Assembly (NCBI GenBank): GCA_021307345.1
Contig: CP089930.1
Location: 3,472,001 to 3,536,000 of the forward strand
Reading direction: 5' to 3'
Length of the DNA stretch: 64,000 nt
Source of the DNA: Escherichia coli
Lineage (GTDB): Bacteria; Pseudomonadota; Gammaproteobacteria; Enterobacterales; Enterobacteriaceae
The position numbers and the translations under genes are program-made. Every line of letters starts with the position of its first letter. The first letter of the stretch is position 1. The notes beneath the pieces were generated by a model. That model was not told where the DNA came from, searched no databases, and saw only the letters and a program-made list of their open reading frames with translations. Shown here in pieces: positions 31,546 to 39,720 of this stretch.

Positions 31546-32483
31546 TGAGCAGACGTGTTGCTACGATCACCCTCAATCCGGCGTATGACCTTGTTGGTTT
31601 CTGCCCGGAAATTGAACGCGGCGAAGTGAACCTGGTGAAAACCACCGGTCTTCATGCGGCGGGTAAAGGTATCAACGTTGCCAAAGTTCTGAAAGATCTG
31701 GGTATTGATGTCACCGTTGGCGGCTTTCTGGGTAAAGACAATCAGGACGGATTTCAGCAACTGTTCAGCGAGCTGGGCATTGCCAACCGTTTCCAGGTTG
31801 TACAGGGGCGTACCCGTATTAACGTTAAGTTGACGGAAAAAGACGGCGAAGTTACTGACCTCAATTTCTCGGGTTTTGAAGTCACTCCAGCAGACTGGGA
31901 ACGCTTTGTGACTGATTCTCTGAGCTGGCTCGGTCAGTTCGATATGGTCTGTGTCAGCGGCAGTTTACCGTCAGGCGTCAGCCCGGAAGCATTCACCGAC
32001 TGGATGACTCGCCTGCGTAGTCAGTGTCCTTGCATTATCTTTGATAGTAGCCGCGAAGCATTAGTGGCAGGTTTGAAAGCGGCACCGTGGCTGGTGAAAC
32101 CTAACCGTCGCGAGCTGGAAATCTGGGCAGGCCGTAAACTGCCTGAAATGAAAGATGTCATTGAAGCTGCACATGCGCTACGTGAACAAGGTATCGCGCA
32201 TGTCGTCATTTCACTGGGTGCCGAAGGCGCGCTTTGGGTTAATGCCTCCGGCGAATGGATCGCCAAACCACCGTCAGTCGATGTCGTAAGCACTGTTGGC
32301 GCAGGGGATTCCATGGTTGGCGGCCTCATTTATGGCTTGCTGATGCGTGAATCCAGTGAACACACACTGCGTCTGGCAACGGCTGTTGCAGCCCTGGCGG
32401 TCAGTCAAAGCAATGTGGGTATTACCGATCGTCCGCAGTTGGCCGCAATGATGGCGCGCGTCGACTTACAACCTTTTAACTGA
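31545..32483 (+). CDS. fruK: FruK, 1-phosphofructokinase
   Basis: This 312-residue PfkB-family kinase has the signature near residues 245-258 (TVGAGDSMVGG, with the catalytic Asp). It converts fructose 1-phosphate to fructose 1,6-bisphosphate in the cytoplasm. The start overlaps the fruB stop (TAATG); fruA begins 16 bases downstream. Confidence 0.96.
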   Translation: MSRRVATITLNPAYDLVGFCPEIERGEVNLVKTTGLHAAGKGINVAKVLKDLGIDVTVGGFLGKDNQDGFQQLFSELGIANRFQVVQGRTRINVKLTEKDGEVTDLNFSGFEVTPADWERFVTDSLSWLGQFDMVCVSGSLPSGVSPEAFTDWMTRLRSQCPCIIFDSSREALVAGLKAAPWLVKPNRRELEIWAGRKLPEMKDVIEAAHALREQGIAHVVISLGAEGALWVNASGEWIAKPPSVDVVSTVGAGDSMVGGLIYGLLMRESSEHTLRLATAVAALAVSQSNVGITDRPQLAAMMARVDLQPFN

Positions 32484-32499
32484 CAGCAGGAGAGGCATA

Positions 32500-34191
32500 A
32501 TGAAAACGCTGCTGATTATTGACGCTAATCTCGGTCAGGCACGCGCCTATATGGCGAAGACCCTGCTGGGCGCGGCGGCGCGAAAAGCAAAACTGGAAAT
32601 CATCGACAATCCGAACGACGCTGAAATGGCGATTGTTCTGGGTGATTCCATCCCGAACGACAGCGCGCTGAACGGTAAAAATGTCTGGCTGGGCGATATT
32701 TCCCGCGCAGTCGCGCATCCTGAGCTATTCCTGAGTGAAGCCAAAGGCCATGCAAAGCCTTACACTGCGCCGGTCGCTGCGACAGCACCGGTTGTCGCCA
32801 GTGGCCCGAAACGCGTGGTTGCGGTGACTGCTTGCCCAACTGGCGTAGCACACACCTTTATGGCGGCTGAAGCCATTGAAACCGAAGCGAAAAAACGTGG
32901 CTGGTGGGTGAAAGTTGAAACCCGTGGCTCCGTTGGTGCGGGTAACGCGATCACGCCTGAAGAAGTGGCAGCAGCGGATCTGGTGATTGTGGCAGCAGAT
33001 ATCGAAGTGGATCTGGCGAAATTTGCCGGTAAACCAATGTATCGCACCTCTACCGGTCTGGCGCTGAAGAAAACGGCTCAGGAGCTGGATAAAGCGGTTG
33101 CTGAAGCGACGCCTTACGAACCGGCGGGTAAAGCTCAAACGGCGACCACTGAAGGTAAGAAAGAGAGTGCAGGCGCGTATCGTCACCTGCTGACGGGCGT
33201 TTCCTACATGCTGCCAATGGTGGTTGCGGGGGGTCTGTGTATCGCGCTTTCCTTTGCTTTTGGTATCGAAGCGTTTAAAGAGCAGGGGACGCTGGCGGCG
33301 GCGCTGATGCAGATTGGCGGTGGTTCAGCCTTTGCGCTGATGGTGCCGGTACTGGCGGGTTACATTGCCTTCTCCATTGCCGATCGTCCGGGTCTCACGC
33401 CGGGTCTGATTGGCGGTATGCTGGCGGTCAGCACAGGTTCTGGCTTCATTGGCGGGATCATTGCGGGCTTCCTGGCGGGTTACATCGCGAAGTTAATCAG
33501 TACGCAACTGAAACTGCCACAGAGTATGGAGGCGCTGAAACCGATTCTGATCATTCCGCTGATTTCCAGTCTGGTGGTCGGTCTGGCGATGATCTACCTG
33601 ATCGGTAAACCGGTTGCTGGCATCCTCGAAAGCCTGACTCACTGGCTGCAAACCATGGGTACTGCGAATGCGGTTCTGCTGGGCGCGATCCTCGGTGGCA
33701 TGATGTGTACTGACATGGGCGGTCCGGTAAACAAAGCAGCGTATGCATTCGGTGTGGGTCTGCTGAGTACTCAAACCTATGGCCCGATGGCGGCGATTAT
33801 GGCGGCAGGTATGGTGCCTCCGCTGGCAATGGGGCTGGCAACAATGGTGGCGCGTCGCAAATTCGACAAAGCGCAGCAAGAAGGCGGCAAAGCAGCTCTG
33901 GTTCTTGGTCTGTGCTTTATTTCGGAAGGTGCAATTCCGTTTGCCGCCCGTGATCCGATGCGAGTGCTGCCGTGCTGTATCGTGGGTGGGGCGCTGACTG
34001 GTGCAATCTCAATGGCGATTGGTGCGAAATTGATGGCACCGCACGGTGGTCTGTTTGTTCTGCTGATCCCAGGCGCCATTACGCCGGTACTGGGTTACCT
34101 GGTGGCAATTATTGCTGGTACGCTGGTGGCGGGTTTGGCTTATGCCTTCCTGAAACGTCCGGAAGCGGACGTTATGGCGAAAGCAGCATAA
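32500..34191 (+). CDS. fruA: FruA, fructose PTS permease (EIIB'BC)
   Basis: The 563-residue protein starts with a duplicated EIIB-like domain (about 1-100). An active EIIB domain follows, with the phosphocysteine in VTACPTGVAHTFMA (Cys112), and then an eight- to ten-span EIIC domain from about residue 225. It imports fructose while phosphorylating it at position 1. The 3' end is followed by two related hairpins. Confidence 0.96.
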   Translation: MKTLLIIDANLGQARAYMAKTLLGAAARKAKLEIIDNPNDAEMAIVLGDSIPNDSALNGKNVWLGDISRAVAHPELFLSEAKGHAKPYTAPVAATAPVVASGPKRVVAVTACPTGVAHTFMAAEAIETEAKKRGWWVKVETRGSVGAGNAITPEEVAAADLVIVAADIEVDLAKFAGKPMYRTSTGLALKKTAQELDKAVAEATPYEPAGKAQTATTEGKKESAGAYRHLLTGVSYMLPMVVAGGLCIALSFAFGIEAFKEQGTLAAALMQIGGGSAFALMVPVLAGYIAFSIADRPGLTPGLIGGMLAVSTGSGFIGGIIAGFLAGYIAKLISTQLKLPQSMEALKPILIIPLISSLVVGLAMIYLIGKPVAGILESLTHWLQTMGTANAVLLGAILGGMMCTDMGGPVNKAAYAFGVGLLSTQTYGPMAAIMAAGMVPPLAMGLATMVARRKFDKAQQEGGKAALVLGLCFISEGAIPFAARDPMRVLPCCIVGGALTGAISMAIGAKLMAPHGGLFVLLIPGAITPVLGYLVAIIAGTLVAGLAYAFLKRPEADVMAKAA

Positions 34192-34203
34192 TAAAACGTG
34201 AAC

Positions 34204-34230
34204 TACAGGGCAGAAATTTTCTGCCCTGTA
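34204..34230 (+). other. Strong hairpin after fruA
   Basis: A perfect 10-bp stem (TACAGGGCAG at 34204-34213 with CTGCCCTGTA at 34221-34230) lies 12 bases after the fruA stop. There is no T-run after it (TCATTTGATG), so it more likely protects the mRNA 3' end than terminates. Confidence 0.7.
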
Positions 34231-34346
34231 TCATTTGATGAGTGCAAAGTGAGTGATAAATTGTTGACGGCAATTCTATGATTTTGAATGGTTTTATTTT
34301 CCAATAGAAAGCTGACACTCTCATCAAACAGTAACGTTATTTCCTC

Positions 34347-34376
34347 AAGGGCAGATTAATTTCTGCCCTTTTTTAT
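34347..34376 (+). terminator. Intrinsic terminator of fruBKA
   Basis: A 9-bp stem (AAGGGCAGA at 34347-34355 with TCTGCCCTT at 34362-34370) is followed by TTTTATT. It repeats the core of the hairpin at 34204-34230. Confidence 0.88.
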
Positions 34377-34511
34377 TGTTTCCATTCTGTGCATCACTTC
34401 ACAATTTCTTCGCTTTTTCTAAAACCGCCAATAATAGCGTTTTGTGAGCCTGTTCAAATCTGCTCATTTTGCCCCTCTGGCGGTAATTTACTTTAAGTAA
34501 AACATGCATAC

Positions 34512-34547
34512 TATGAGCACATGTTTAAATATGAACACATGTTTAAA
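34512..34547. repeat. Tandem 18-bp repeat, candidate psu operator
   Basis: TATGAGCACATGTTTAAA (34512-34529) is followed directly by TATGAACACATGTTTAAA (34530-34547); the copies differ at one base. A degenerate third ACATG half lies 17 bases upstream at 34502-34506. The repeats end 68 bases before psuK, where a regulator or RNA polymerase would bind. The regulator is unknown. Confidence 0.7.
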
Positions 34548-34615
34548 CTGTCTTTGCAGTTATCTCTATTCTTGTGGATTGAAAGGGTTGGTAATTTTTT
34601 ACCAGAGGACGTGCT

Positions 34616-35557
34616 ATGCGCGAAAAGGATTATGTCGTAATTATAGGTTCGGCGAATATTGATGTCGCCGGATATTCACATGAATCATTAAATTATGCGG
34701 ATTCCAATCCAGGGAAAATAAAATTTACTCCCGGTGGAGTAGGGCGCAATATTGCACAAAACCTGGCGTTGCTGGGTAACAAAGCCTGGCTACTGAGCGC
34801 AGTAGGCAGTGATTTTTATGGTCAATCGCTGCTAACGCAAACCAATCAATCTGGCGTTTATGTCGATAAATGCCTGATTGTGCCGGGAGAAAATACGTCG
34901 AGTTATTTATCATTACTCGATAATACCGGTGAAATGCTGGTTGCTATAAATGACATGAATATTAGTAACTGTATTTCAGCGGAATATCTCGCACAGCACC
35001 GTGAATTTATTCAGGGGGCAAAGGTCATTGTCGCAGACTGTAATATCAGTGAAGAGACATTGGTCTGGATTCTGGATAATGCCGCTGGCGTACCGGTATT
35101 TGTCGATCCGGTTTCGGCCTGGAAATGCGTCAAAGTACGCGAGCGATTAAGTCAAATTCATACCCTGAAGCCAAACCGTCTTGAAGCGGAAACCCTGAGC
35201 GGGATTGCGCTTTCCGGGCGTGAAGATGTAGCAAAGGTTGCCGCCTGGTTCCATCAACATGGCCTGAACCGACTGGTACTGAGCATGGGTGGCGACGGCG
35301 TTTATTACAGCGATATCAGCGGCGAAAGCGGCTGGTCTGCACCGATTAAAACCAATGTCATTAATGTTACCGGAGCGGGCGATGCCATGATGGCGGGACT
35401 TGCTTCGTGTTGGGTAGACGGGATGCCGTTTGCCGAATCTGTTCGTTTTGCACAGGGATGTTCGTCAATGGCGCTCTCCTGTGAATACACCAATAACCCT
35501 GATTTATCGATTGCCAACGTTATATCGTTAGTGGAGAACGCAGAATGTCTGAATTAA
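34616..35557 (+). CDS. psuK: PsuK, pseudouridine kinase
   Basis: The 313-residue PfkB-family kinase has an N-terminal GSANIDVAG block, a GGVGRNIAQNLALLG block and the C-terminal catalytic motif NVTGAGDAMMAG. It phosphorylates pseudouridine to pseudouridine 5'-phosphate, the substrate of PsuG. The stop overlaps psuG by 13 bases, so the two are translationally coupled. Confidence 0.95.
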   Translation: MREKDYVVIIGSANIDVAGYSHESLNYADSNPGKIKFTPGGVGRNIAQNLALLGNKAWLLSAVGSDFYGQSLLTQTNQSGVYVDKCLIVPGENTSSYLSLLDNTGEMLVAINDMNISNCISAEYLAQHREFIQGAKVIVADCNISEETLVWILDNAAGVPVFVDPVSAWKCVKVRERLSQIHTLKPNRLEAETLSGIALSGREDVAKVAAWFHQHGLNRLVLSMGGDGVYYSDISGESGWSAPIKTNVINVTGAGDAMMAGLASCWVDGMPFAESVRFAQGCSSMALSCEYTNNPDLSIANVISLVENAECLN

Positions 35558-36483
35558 AAATTTCCCCTGAATTATTACAAATTTCCCCGGAAGTACAGGA
35601 CGCTTTAAAAAACAAAAAACCGGTTGTGGCGCTGGAATCGACCATTATTTCTCACGGGATGCCGTTCCCGCAAAATGCCCAGACCGCAATTGAAGTTGAA
35701 GAAACAATTCGTAAGCAGGGCGCTGTACCAGCCACTATCGCTATTATTGGCGGCGTGATGAAAGTGGGCTTAAGCAAAGAAGAAATTGAATTGCTGGGTC
35801 GTGAAGGACATAACGTAACGAAAGTTAGCCGTCGCGATTTACCTTTTGTTGTTGCCGCCGGAAAAAATGGCGCAACCACCGTGGCTTCCACCATGATTAT
35901 TGCGGCGCTTGCCGGAATTAAAGTATTTGCCACTGGCGGTATTGGCGGTGTTCATCGCGGGGCGGAAAATACCTTCGATATTTCCGCCGATTTACAGGAA
36001 CTGGCGCACACTAATGTCACCGTAGTTTGTGCCGGAGCAAAATCTATTCTCGATTTAGGCTTAACCACCGAATATTTAGAAACTTTCGGTGTGCCGTTAA
36101 TTGGCTATCAGACCAAAGCATTACCAGCGTTTTTCTGCCGCACCAGCCCGTTTGAAGTCAGCATCCGTCTCGACAGCGCCAGCGAAATTGCCCGTGCGAT
36201 GGCGGTGAAATGGCAAAGCGGTCTGAACGGTGGCCTGGTGGTGGCAAACCCAATTCCGGAACAGTTTGCGATGCCGGAAGAAAGTATTAACGCTGCAATT
36301 GATCAGGCAGTTGCCGAAGCTGAAGAGCAAGGTGTAATCGGTAAAGAAAGCACGCCGTTCCTGCTGGCACGCGTTGCAGAACTGACCGGTGGCGACAGCC
36401 TGAAATCCAACATCCAGTTGGTGTTTAACAACGCCATTCTGGCGAGCGAAATTGCCAAAGAATACCAGCGTCTCGCGGGTTAA
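35545..36483 (+). CDS. psuG: PsuG, pseudouridine-5'-phosphate glycosidase
   Basis: The 312-residue protein is full-length for the family (ALESTIISHGMPFPQN and FATGGIGGVHRGAE blocks; the catalytic lysine lies in GYQTKALPAF). It cleaves the C-C bond of pseudouridine 5'-phosphate to uracil and ribose 5-phosphate with a Mn-dependent mechanism. It overlaps psuK and precedes psuT by 93 bases. Confidence 0.95.
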   Translation: MSELKISPELLQISPEVQDALKNKKPVVALESTIISHGMPFPQNAQTAIEVEETIRKQGAVPATIAIIGGVMKVGLSKEEIELLGREGHNVTKVSRRDLPFVVAAGKNGATTVASTMIIAALAGIKVFATGGIGGVHRGAENTFDISADLQELAHTNVTVVCAGAKSILDLGLTTEYLETFGVPLIGYQTKALPAFFCRTSPFEVSIRLDSASEIARAMAVKWQSGLNGGLVVANPIPEQFAMPEESINAAIDQAVAEAEEQGVIGKESTPFLLARVAELTGGDSLKSNIQLVFNNAILASEIAKEYQRLAG

Positions 36484-36576
36484 TTTCTGACGGGCAGAAA
36501 GCCGTCGCCCGTACTCATCATACAAACCGAAACCTGGCGCTGGCGCCGGGTTTACGGGCATGAAGGGAAAATCATT

Positions 36577-37827
36577 ATGGATATAATGAGAAGTGTTGTG
36601 GGGATGGTGGTGTTACTGGCAATAGCGTTTGTGTTGTCAGTGAATAAAAAGAGCATCAGTTTGCGCACGGTTGGAGCCGCGCTGCTGCTGCAAATCGCCA
36701 TTGGCGGCATTATGCTCTACTTCCCACCGGGAAAATGGGCTGTAGAGCAGGCGGCATTGGGCGTCCATAAAGTGATGTCCTACAGCGATGCGGGTAGCGC
36801 CTTTATTTTTGGCTCTCTGGTGGGGCCGAAAATGGATGTCCTGTTTGATGGCGCGGGCTTTATCTTCGCCTTTCGCGTACTTCCGGCGATTATTTTCGTT
36901 ACTGCGCTCATCAGTCTGCTGTACTACATTGGCGTGATGGGACTCCTGATTCGCATTCTTGGCAGTATTTTCCAGAAAGCCCTCAACATCAGCAAAATAG
37001 AATCTTTTGTCGCGGTCACCACCATTTTCCTTGGGCAAAACGAGATCCCGGCGATCGTAAAACCGTTTATTGATCGTATGAATCGCAACGAGTTGTTTAC
37101 CGCAATTTGTAGCGGCATGGCGTCTATTGCCGGTTCGATGATGATTGGTTACGCCGGAATGGGCGTGCCAATTGACTATCTGTTAGCGGCATCGCTGATG
37201 GCGATCCCTGGCGGTATTTTGTTTGCACGTATTCTTAGCCCGGCAACCGAGCCTTCGCAGGTGACATTTGAAAATCTGTCGTTCAGCGAAACGCCGCCAA
37301 AAAGCTTTATCGAAGCAGCGGCGAATGGTGCGATGACCGGACTGAAAATAGCCGCAGGTGTGGCGACGGTGGTGATGGCGTTTGTGGCGATTATTGCGCT
37401 GTTCAACGGCATTATCGGTGGAATTGGCGGTTGGTTTGGTTTTGCCAATGCCTCTCTGGAAAGTATTTTTGGCTATGTACTGGCACCGCTGGCGTGGATC
37501 ATGGGCGTGGACTGGAGTGATGCCAACCTTGCGGGTAGCCTGATTGGGCAGAAACTGGCGATTAACGAATTTGTCGCTTACCTGAGTTTCTCGCCATATT
37601 TGCAAACGGGCGGCACGCTGGACGTGAAAACTGTTGCCATTATCTCCTTTGCGCTTTGTGGTTTTGCTAACTTTGGTTCTATCGGTGTTGTCGTTGGGGC
37701 GTTCTCGGCTATTTCGCCAAAACGGGCGCCGGAAATCGCCCAGCTTGGTTTACGGGCGCTGGCAGCTGCGACGCTTTCCAACCTGATGAGTGCGACCATT
37801 GCCGGGTTCTTTATTGGGCTGGCGTAA
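36577..37827 (+). CDS. psuT: PsuT, CNT-family nucleoside (probably pseudouridine) transporter
   Basis: This 416-residue multispan protein belongs to the concentrative nucleoside transporter family (NupC-like), with the motif FLGQNEIPAIVKPFI and a C-terminal NFGSIGVVVGAF block. Its place right after psuK-psuG makes pseudouridine uptake the likely role; I infer this from context. A REP unit follows. Confidence 0.92.
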   Translation: MDIMRSVVGMVVLLAIAFVLSVNKKSISLRTVGAALLLQIAIGGIMLYFPPGKWAVEQAALGVHKVMSYSDAGSAFIFGSLVGPKMDVLFDGAGFIFAFRVLPAIIFVTALISLLYYIGVMGLLIRILGSIFQKALNISKIESFVAVTTIFLGQNEIPAIVKPFIDRMNRNELFTAICSGMASIAGSMMIGYAGMGVPIDYLLAASLMAIPGGILFARILSPATEPSQVTFENLSFSETPPKSFIEAAANGAMTGLKIAAGVATVVMAFVAIIALFNGIIGGIGGWFGFANASLESIFGYVLAPLAWIMGVDWSDANLAGSLIGQKLAINEFVAYLSFSPYLQTGGTLDVKTVAIISFALCGFANFGSIGVVVGAFSAISPKRAPEIAQLGLRALAAATLSNLMSATIAGFFIGLA

Positions 37828-37837
37828 TGCTCGATTT

Positions 37838-37875
37838 GTAGGCCGGATAAGACGCATCAATCGTCGCATCCGGTA
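37838..37875. repeat. REP unit between psuT and yeiL
   Basis: GTAGGCCGGATAAGACGC followed by GTCGCATCCGGTAAT forms the usual imperfect REP palindrome in the gap between the convergent genes psuT and yeiL. Confidence 0.9.
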
Positions 37876-37897
37876 ATCGCGCTATTGCAAATCATTT

Positions 37898-38596
37898 TTA
37901 CTGCATCATCCCGGAGAATTTATTCTCCGGGTCCATCTCCAGCGCCAGTCCCAACAACTTCTTTCTATTTTTAATGAGATATCCTTTCTTATTTTTAATT
38001 AATAAACCGTCGTGAATGAATTGTGCGAGAACATATAAGAGGTGTCGATAAGAAACGCCTAAATACTCTGCCGCTTGCGTATGCTTTTCGTGATAAAGAT
38101 CACCTTCCTGCGAGAGTAATATAAATGCTGCCAGGCGATTCACTAATGGAAATGATTGATTCTGAGTTAAAGAAACAATATTGCGATAATTTTTATGACT
38201 TAAGGTGACGCAGAGTTTTCGTAAAAATAGCGTGTCGTTTAATAACAACGGGCGGTAATGTTTCATGGGGAGTGCAATACACCAACACTCTTCAATAGCC
38301 TGCACCGCACGTGGTTCATGGTCTTTATCGATTAACTCAATCTCGCCAATAAAACAGGGCGCGGCAAAGAAATCAATCAGCGACACGCGCCCATTGGCAA
38401 GCGTGGCGTAAAGCCTGGCGCGGCCTCGCGTCAGGTAAAATAGCCAGGACGGCTGTTGCCCTTCCTGCACAATGTAGTCACGCGCTAAAAAATGAAACAG
38501 CCGCGTATCGGCTGAAACATCCGTTAAAAAGCACTCATTAAATGCGGACTCACTAATCAGTTGCTGCTTAAGTTCATTATTGTGGATTTCTTTCAC
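37898..38596 (-). CDS. yeiL: YeiL, CRP/FNR-family transcriptional regulator
   Basis: The protein has an N-terminal cyclic-nucleotide-binding-like domain (about residues 30-140) and a C-terminal winged helix ([20 protein letters not shown]). Several cysteines (Cys22, Cys81, Cys104) could support the Fe-S or redox sensing proposed for E. coli YeiL in stationary phase. The start is uncertain. The GTG at 38596 gives 232 residues, but the accepted protein begins at the ISESAF segment 13 codons later, where this sequence has ATT. A 16-bp palindrome lies 14 bases before the GTG. The 3' end contains a 9-bp inverted repeat (37910-37931). Confidence 0.88.
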   Translation of the reverse strand: MKEIHNNELKQQLISESAFNECFLTDVSADTRLFHFLARDYIVQEGQQPSWLFYLTRGRARLYATLANGRVSLIDFFAAPCFIGEIELIDKDHEPRAVQAIEECWCIALPMKHYRPLLLNDTLFLRKLCVTLSHKNYRNIVSLTQNQSFPLVNRLAAFILLSQEGDLYHEKHTQAAEYLGVSYRHLLYVLAQFIHDGLLIKNKKGYLIKNRKKLLGLALEMDPENKFSGMMQ

Positions 38597-38609
38597 GATG
38601 TTTATCCGC

Positions 38610-38625
38610 TATGAGATTTCTCATA
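38610..38625. promoter_or_regulatory. Palindrome upstream of yeiL
   Basis: TATGAGA-TT-TCTCATA is a perfect 7+2+7 palindrome, 14 bases before the possible yeiL start and in the divergent yeiL-rihB gap. It resembles a dimer operator and could be bound by YeiL itself; this is inference. Confidence 0.5.
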
Positions 38626-38724
38626 TTTAGCATACGTACGCTGTTGTTAAGATTCAATCATCGGCCGGTGGAAATTTCTTTGTTGTAGCAAAAAATAACG
38701 CAACTGAAACAGAGGAAATAAACA

Positions 38725-39666
38725 ATGGAAAAGAGGAAAATTATTCTGGATTGTGATCCGGGTCATGATGATGCTATTGCCATAATGATGGCCGCGAAAC
38801 ATCCGGCGATTGATTTATTAGGTATCACCATTGTGGCGGGTAATCAGACGCTTGATAAAACATTAATTAATAGTCTGAATGTTTGTCAGAAACTGGAGAT
38901 TAATGTTCCGGTGTATGCGGGGATGCCGCAGCCAATTATGCGCAAACAAATCGTTGCCGATAATATTCATGGCGAAACCGGTCTGGATGGCCCGGTGTTC
39001 GAACCGCTGACCCGCCAGGCTGAAAGCATCCATGCGGTGAAATACATCATTGATACCCTGATGGCAAGCGAAGGCGATATCACTCTGGTGCCGGTGGGGC
39101 CGCTGTCAAACATCGCGGTGGCGATGCGTATGCAGCCCGCAATCCTGCCAAAAATCCGTGAAATTGTGCTGATGGGCGGCGCTTATGGTACAGGTAACTT
39201 CACGCCGTCTGCCGAGTTCAACATTTTTGCTGATCCAGAAGCGGCACGCGTGGTATTCACCTCCGGCGTTCCGTTGGTGATGATGGGCCTGGATCTCACT
39301 AACCAGACCGTGTGTACCCCGGATGTGATTGCGCGGATGGAAAGGGCCGGTGGCCCTGCCGGCGAACTGTTCCGCGACATCATGAATTTCACCCTCAAAA
39401 CCCAGTTCGAAAACTACGGCCTGGCTGGCGGCCCGGTGCATGACGCCACCTGCATAGGTTATCTGATCAACTCTGATGGCATTAAAACCCAGGAAATGTA
39501 TGTCGAAGTGGACGTTAATAGCGGCCCTTGCTACGGGCGTACCGTCTGCGACGAGCTGGGCGTTCTTGGCAAGCCCGCCAATACCAAAGTCGGCATCACT
39601 ATTGATACCGACTGGTTCTGGGGATTAGTCGAAGAGTGCGTTCGCGGCTACATCAAAACCCACTAA
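38725..39666 (+). CDS. rihB: RihB, pyrimidine-specific ribonucleoside hydrolase
   Basis: The 313-residue nucleoside hydrolase has the Ca-binding N-terminal aspartate cluster [13 protein letters not shown] (about residues 7-19) and the block [16 protein letters not shown]. It hydrolyses cytidine and uridine to base and ribose. It sits beside the psu operon and yeiL, in a nucleoside-salvage cluster. A REP unit follows. Confidence 0.95.
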   Translation: MEKRKIILDCDPGHDDAIAIMMAAKHPAIDLLGITIVAGNQTLDKTLINSLNVCQKLEINVPVYAGMPQPIMRKQIVADNIHGETGLDGPVFEPLTRQAESIHAVKYIIDTLMASEGDITLVPVGPLSNIAVAMRMQPAILPKIREIVLMGGAYGTGNFTPSAEFNIFADPEAARVVFTSGVPLVMMGLDLTNQTVCTPDVIARMERAGGPAGELFRDIMNFTLKTQFENYGLAGGPVHDATCIGYLINSDGIKTQEMYVEVDVNSGPCYGRTVCDELGVLGKPANTKVGITIDTDWFWGLVEECVRGYIKTH

Positions 39667-39679
39667 GTGTTGATAATAA

Positions 39680-39714
39680 GACCGGATAAGACGCGTCAAG
39701 CGTCGCATCCGGCA
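39680..39714. repeat. REP unit between rihB and yeiI
   Basis: ACCGGATAAGACGC and GTCGCATCCGGCA form a REP palindrome in the 54-base gap between the convergent genes rihB and yeiI. Confidence 0.9.
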
Positions 39715-39720
39715 GCATTG

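Larger units (their letters stand above)
34192..34615. other. Intergenic region fruA-psuK
   Basis: This 424-base gap holds two hairpins with the same GGGCAGA/TCTGCCC core, one with no T-run (34204-34230) and one that is a good terminator (34347-34376). It also has a long-range pairing between 34234-34244 and 34316-34328, and a tandem 18-bp repeat upstream of psuK (34512-34547). No convincing open reading frame is present. Confidence 0.7.
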
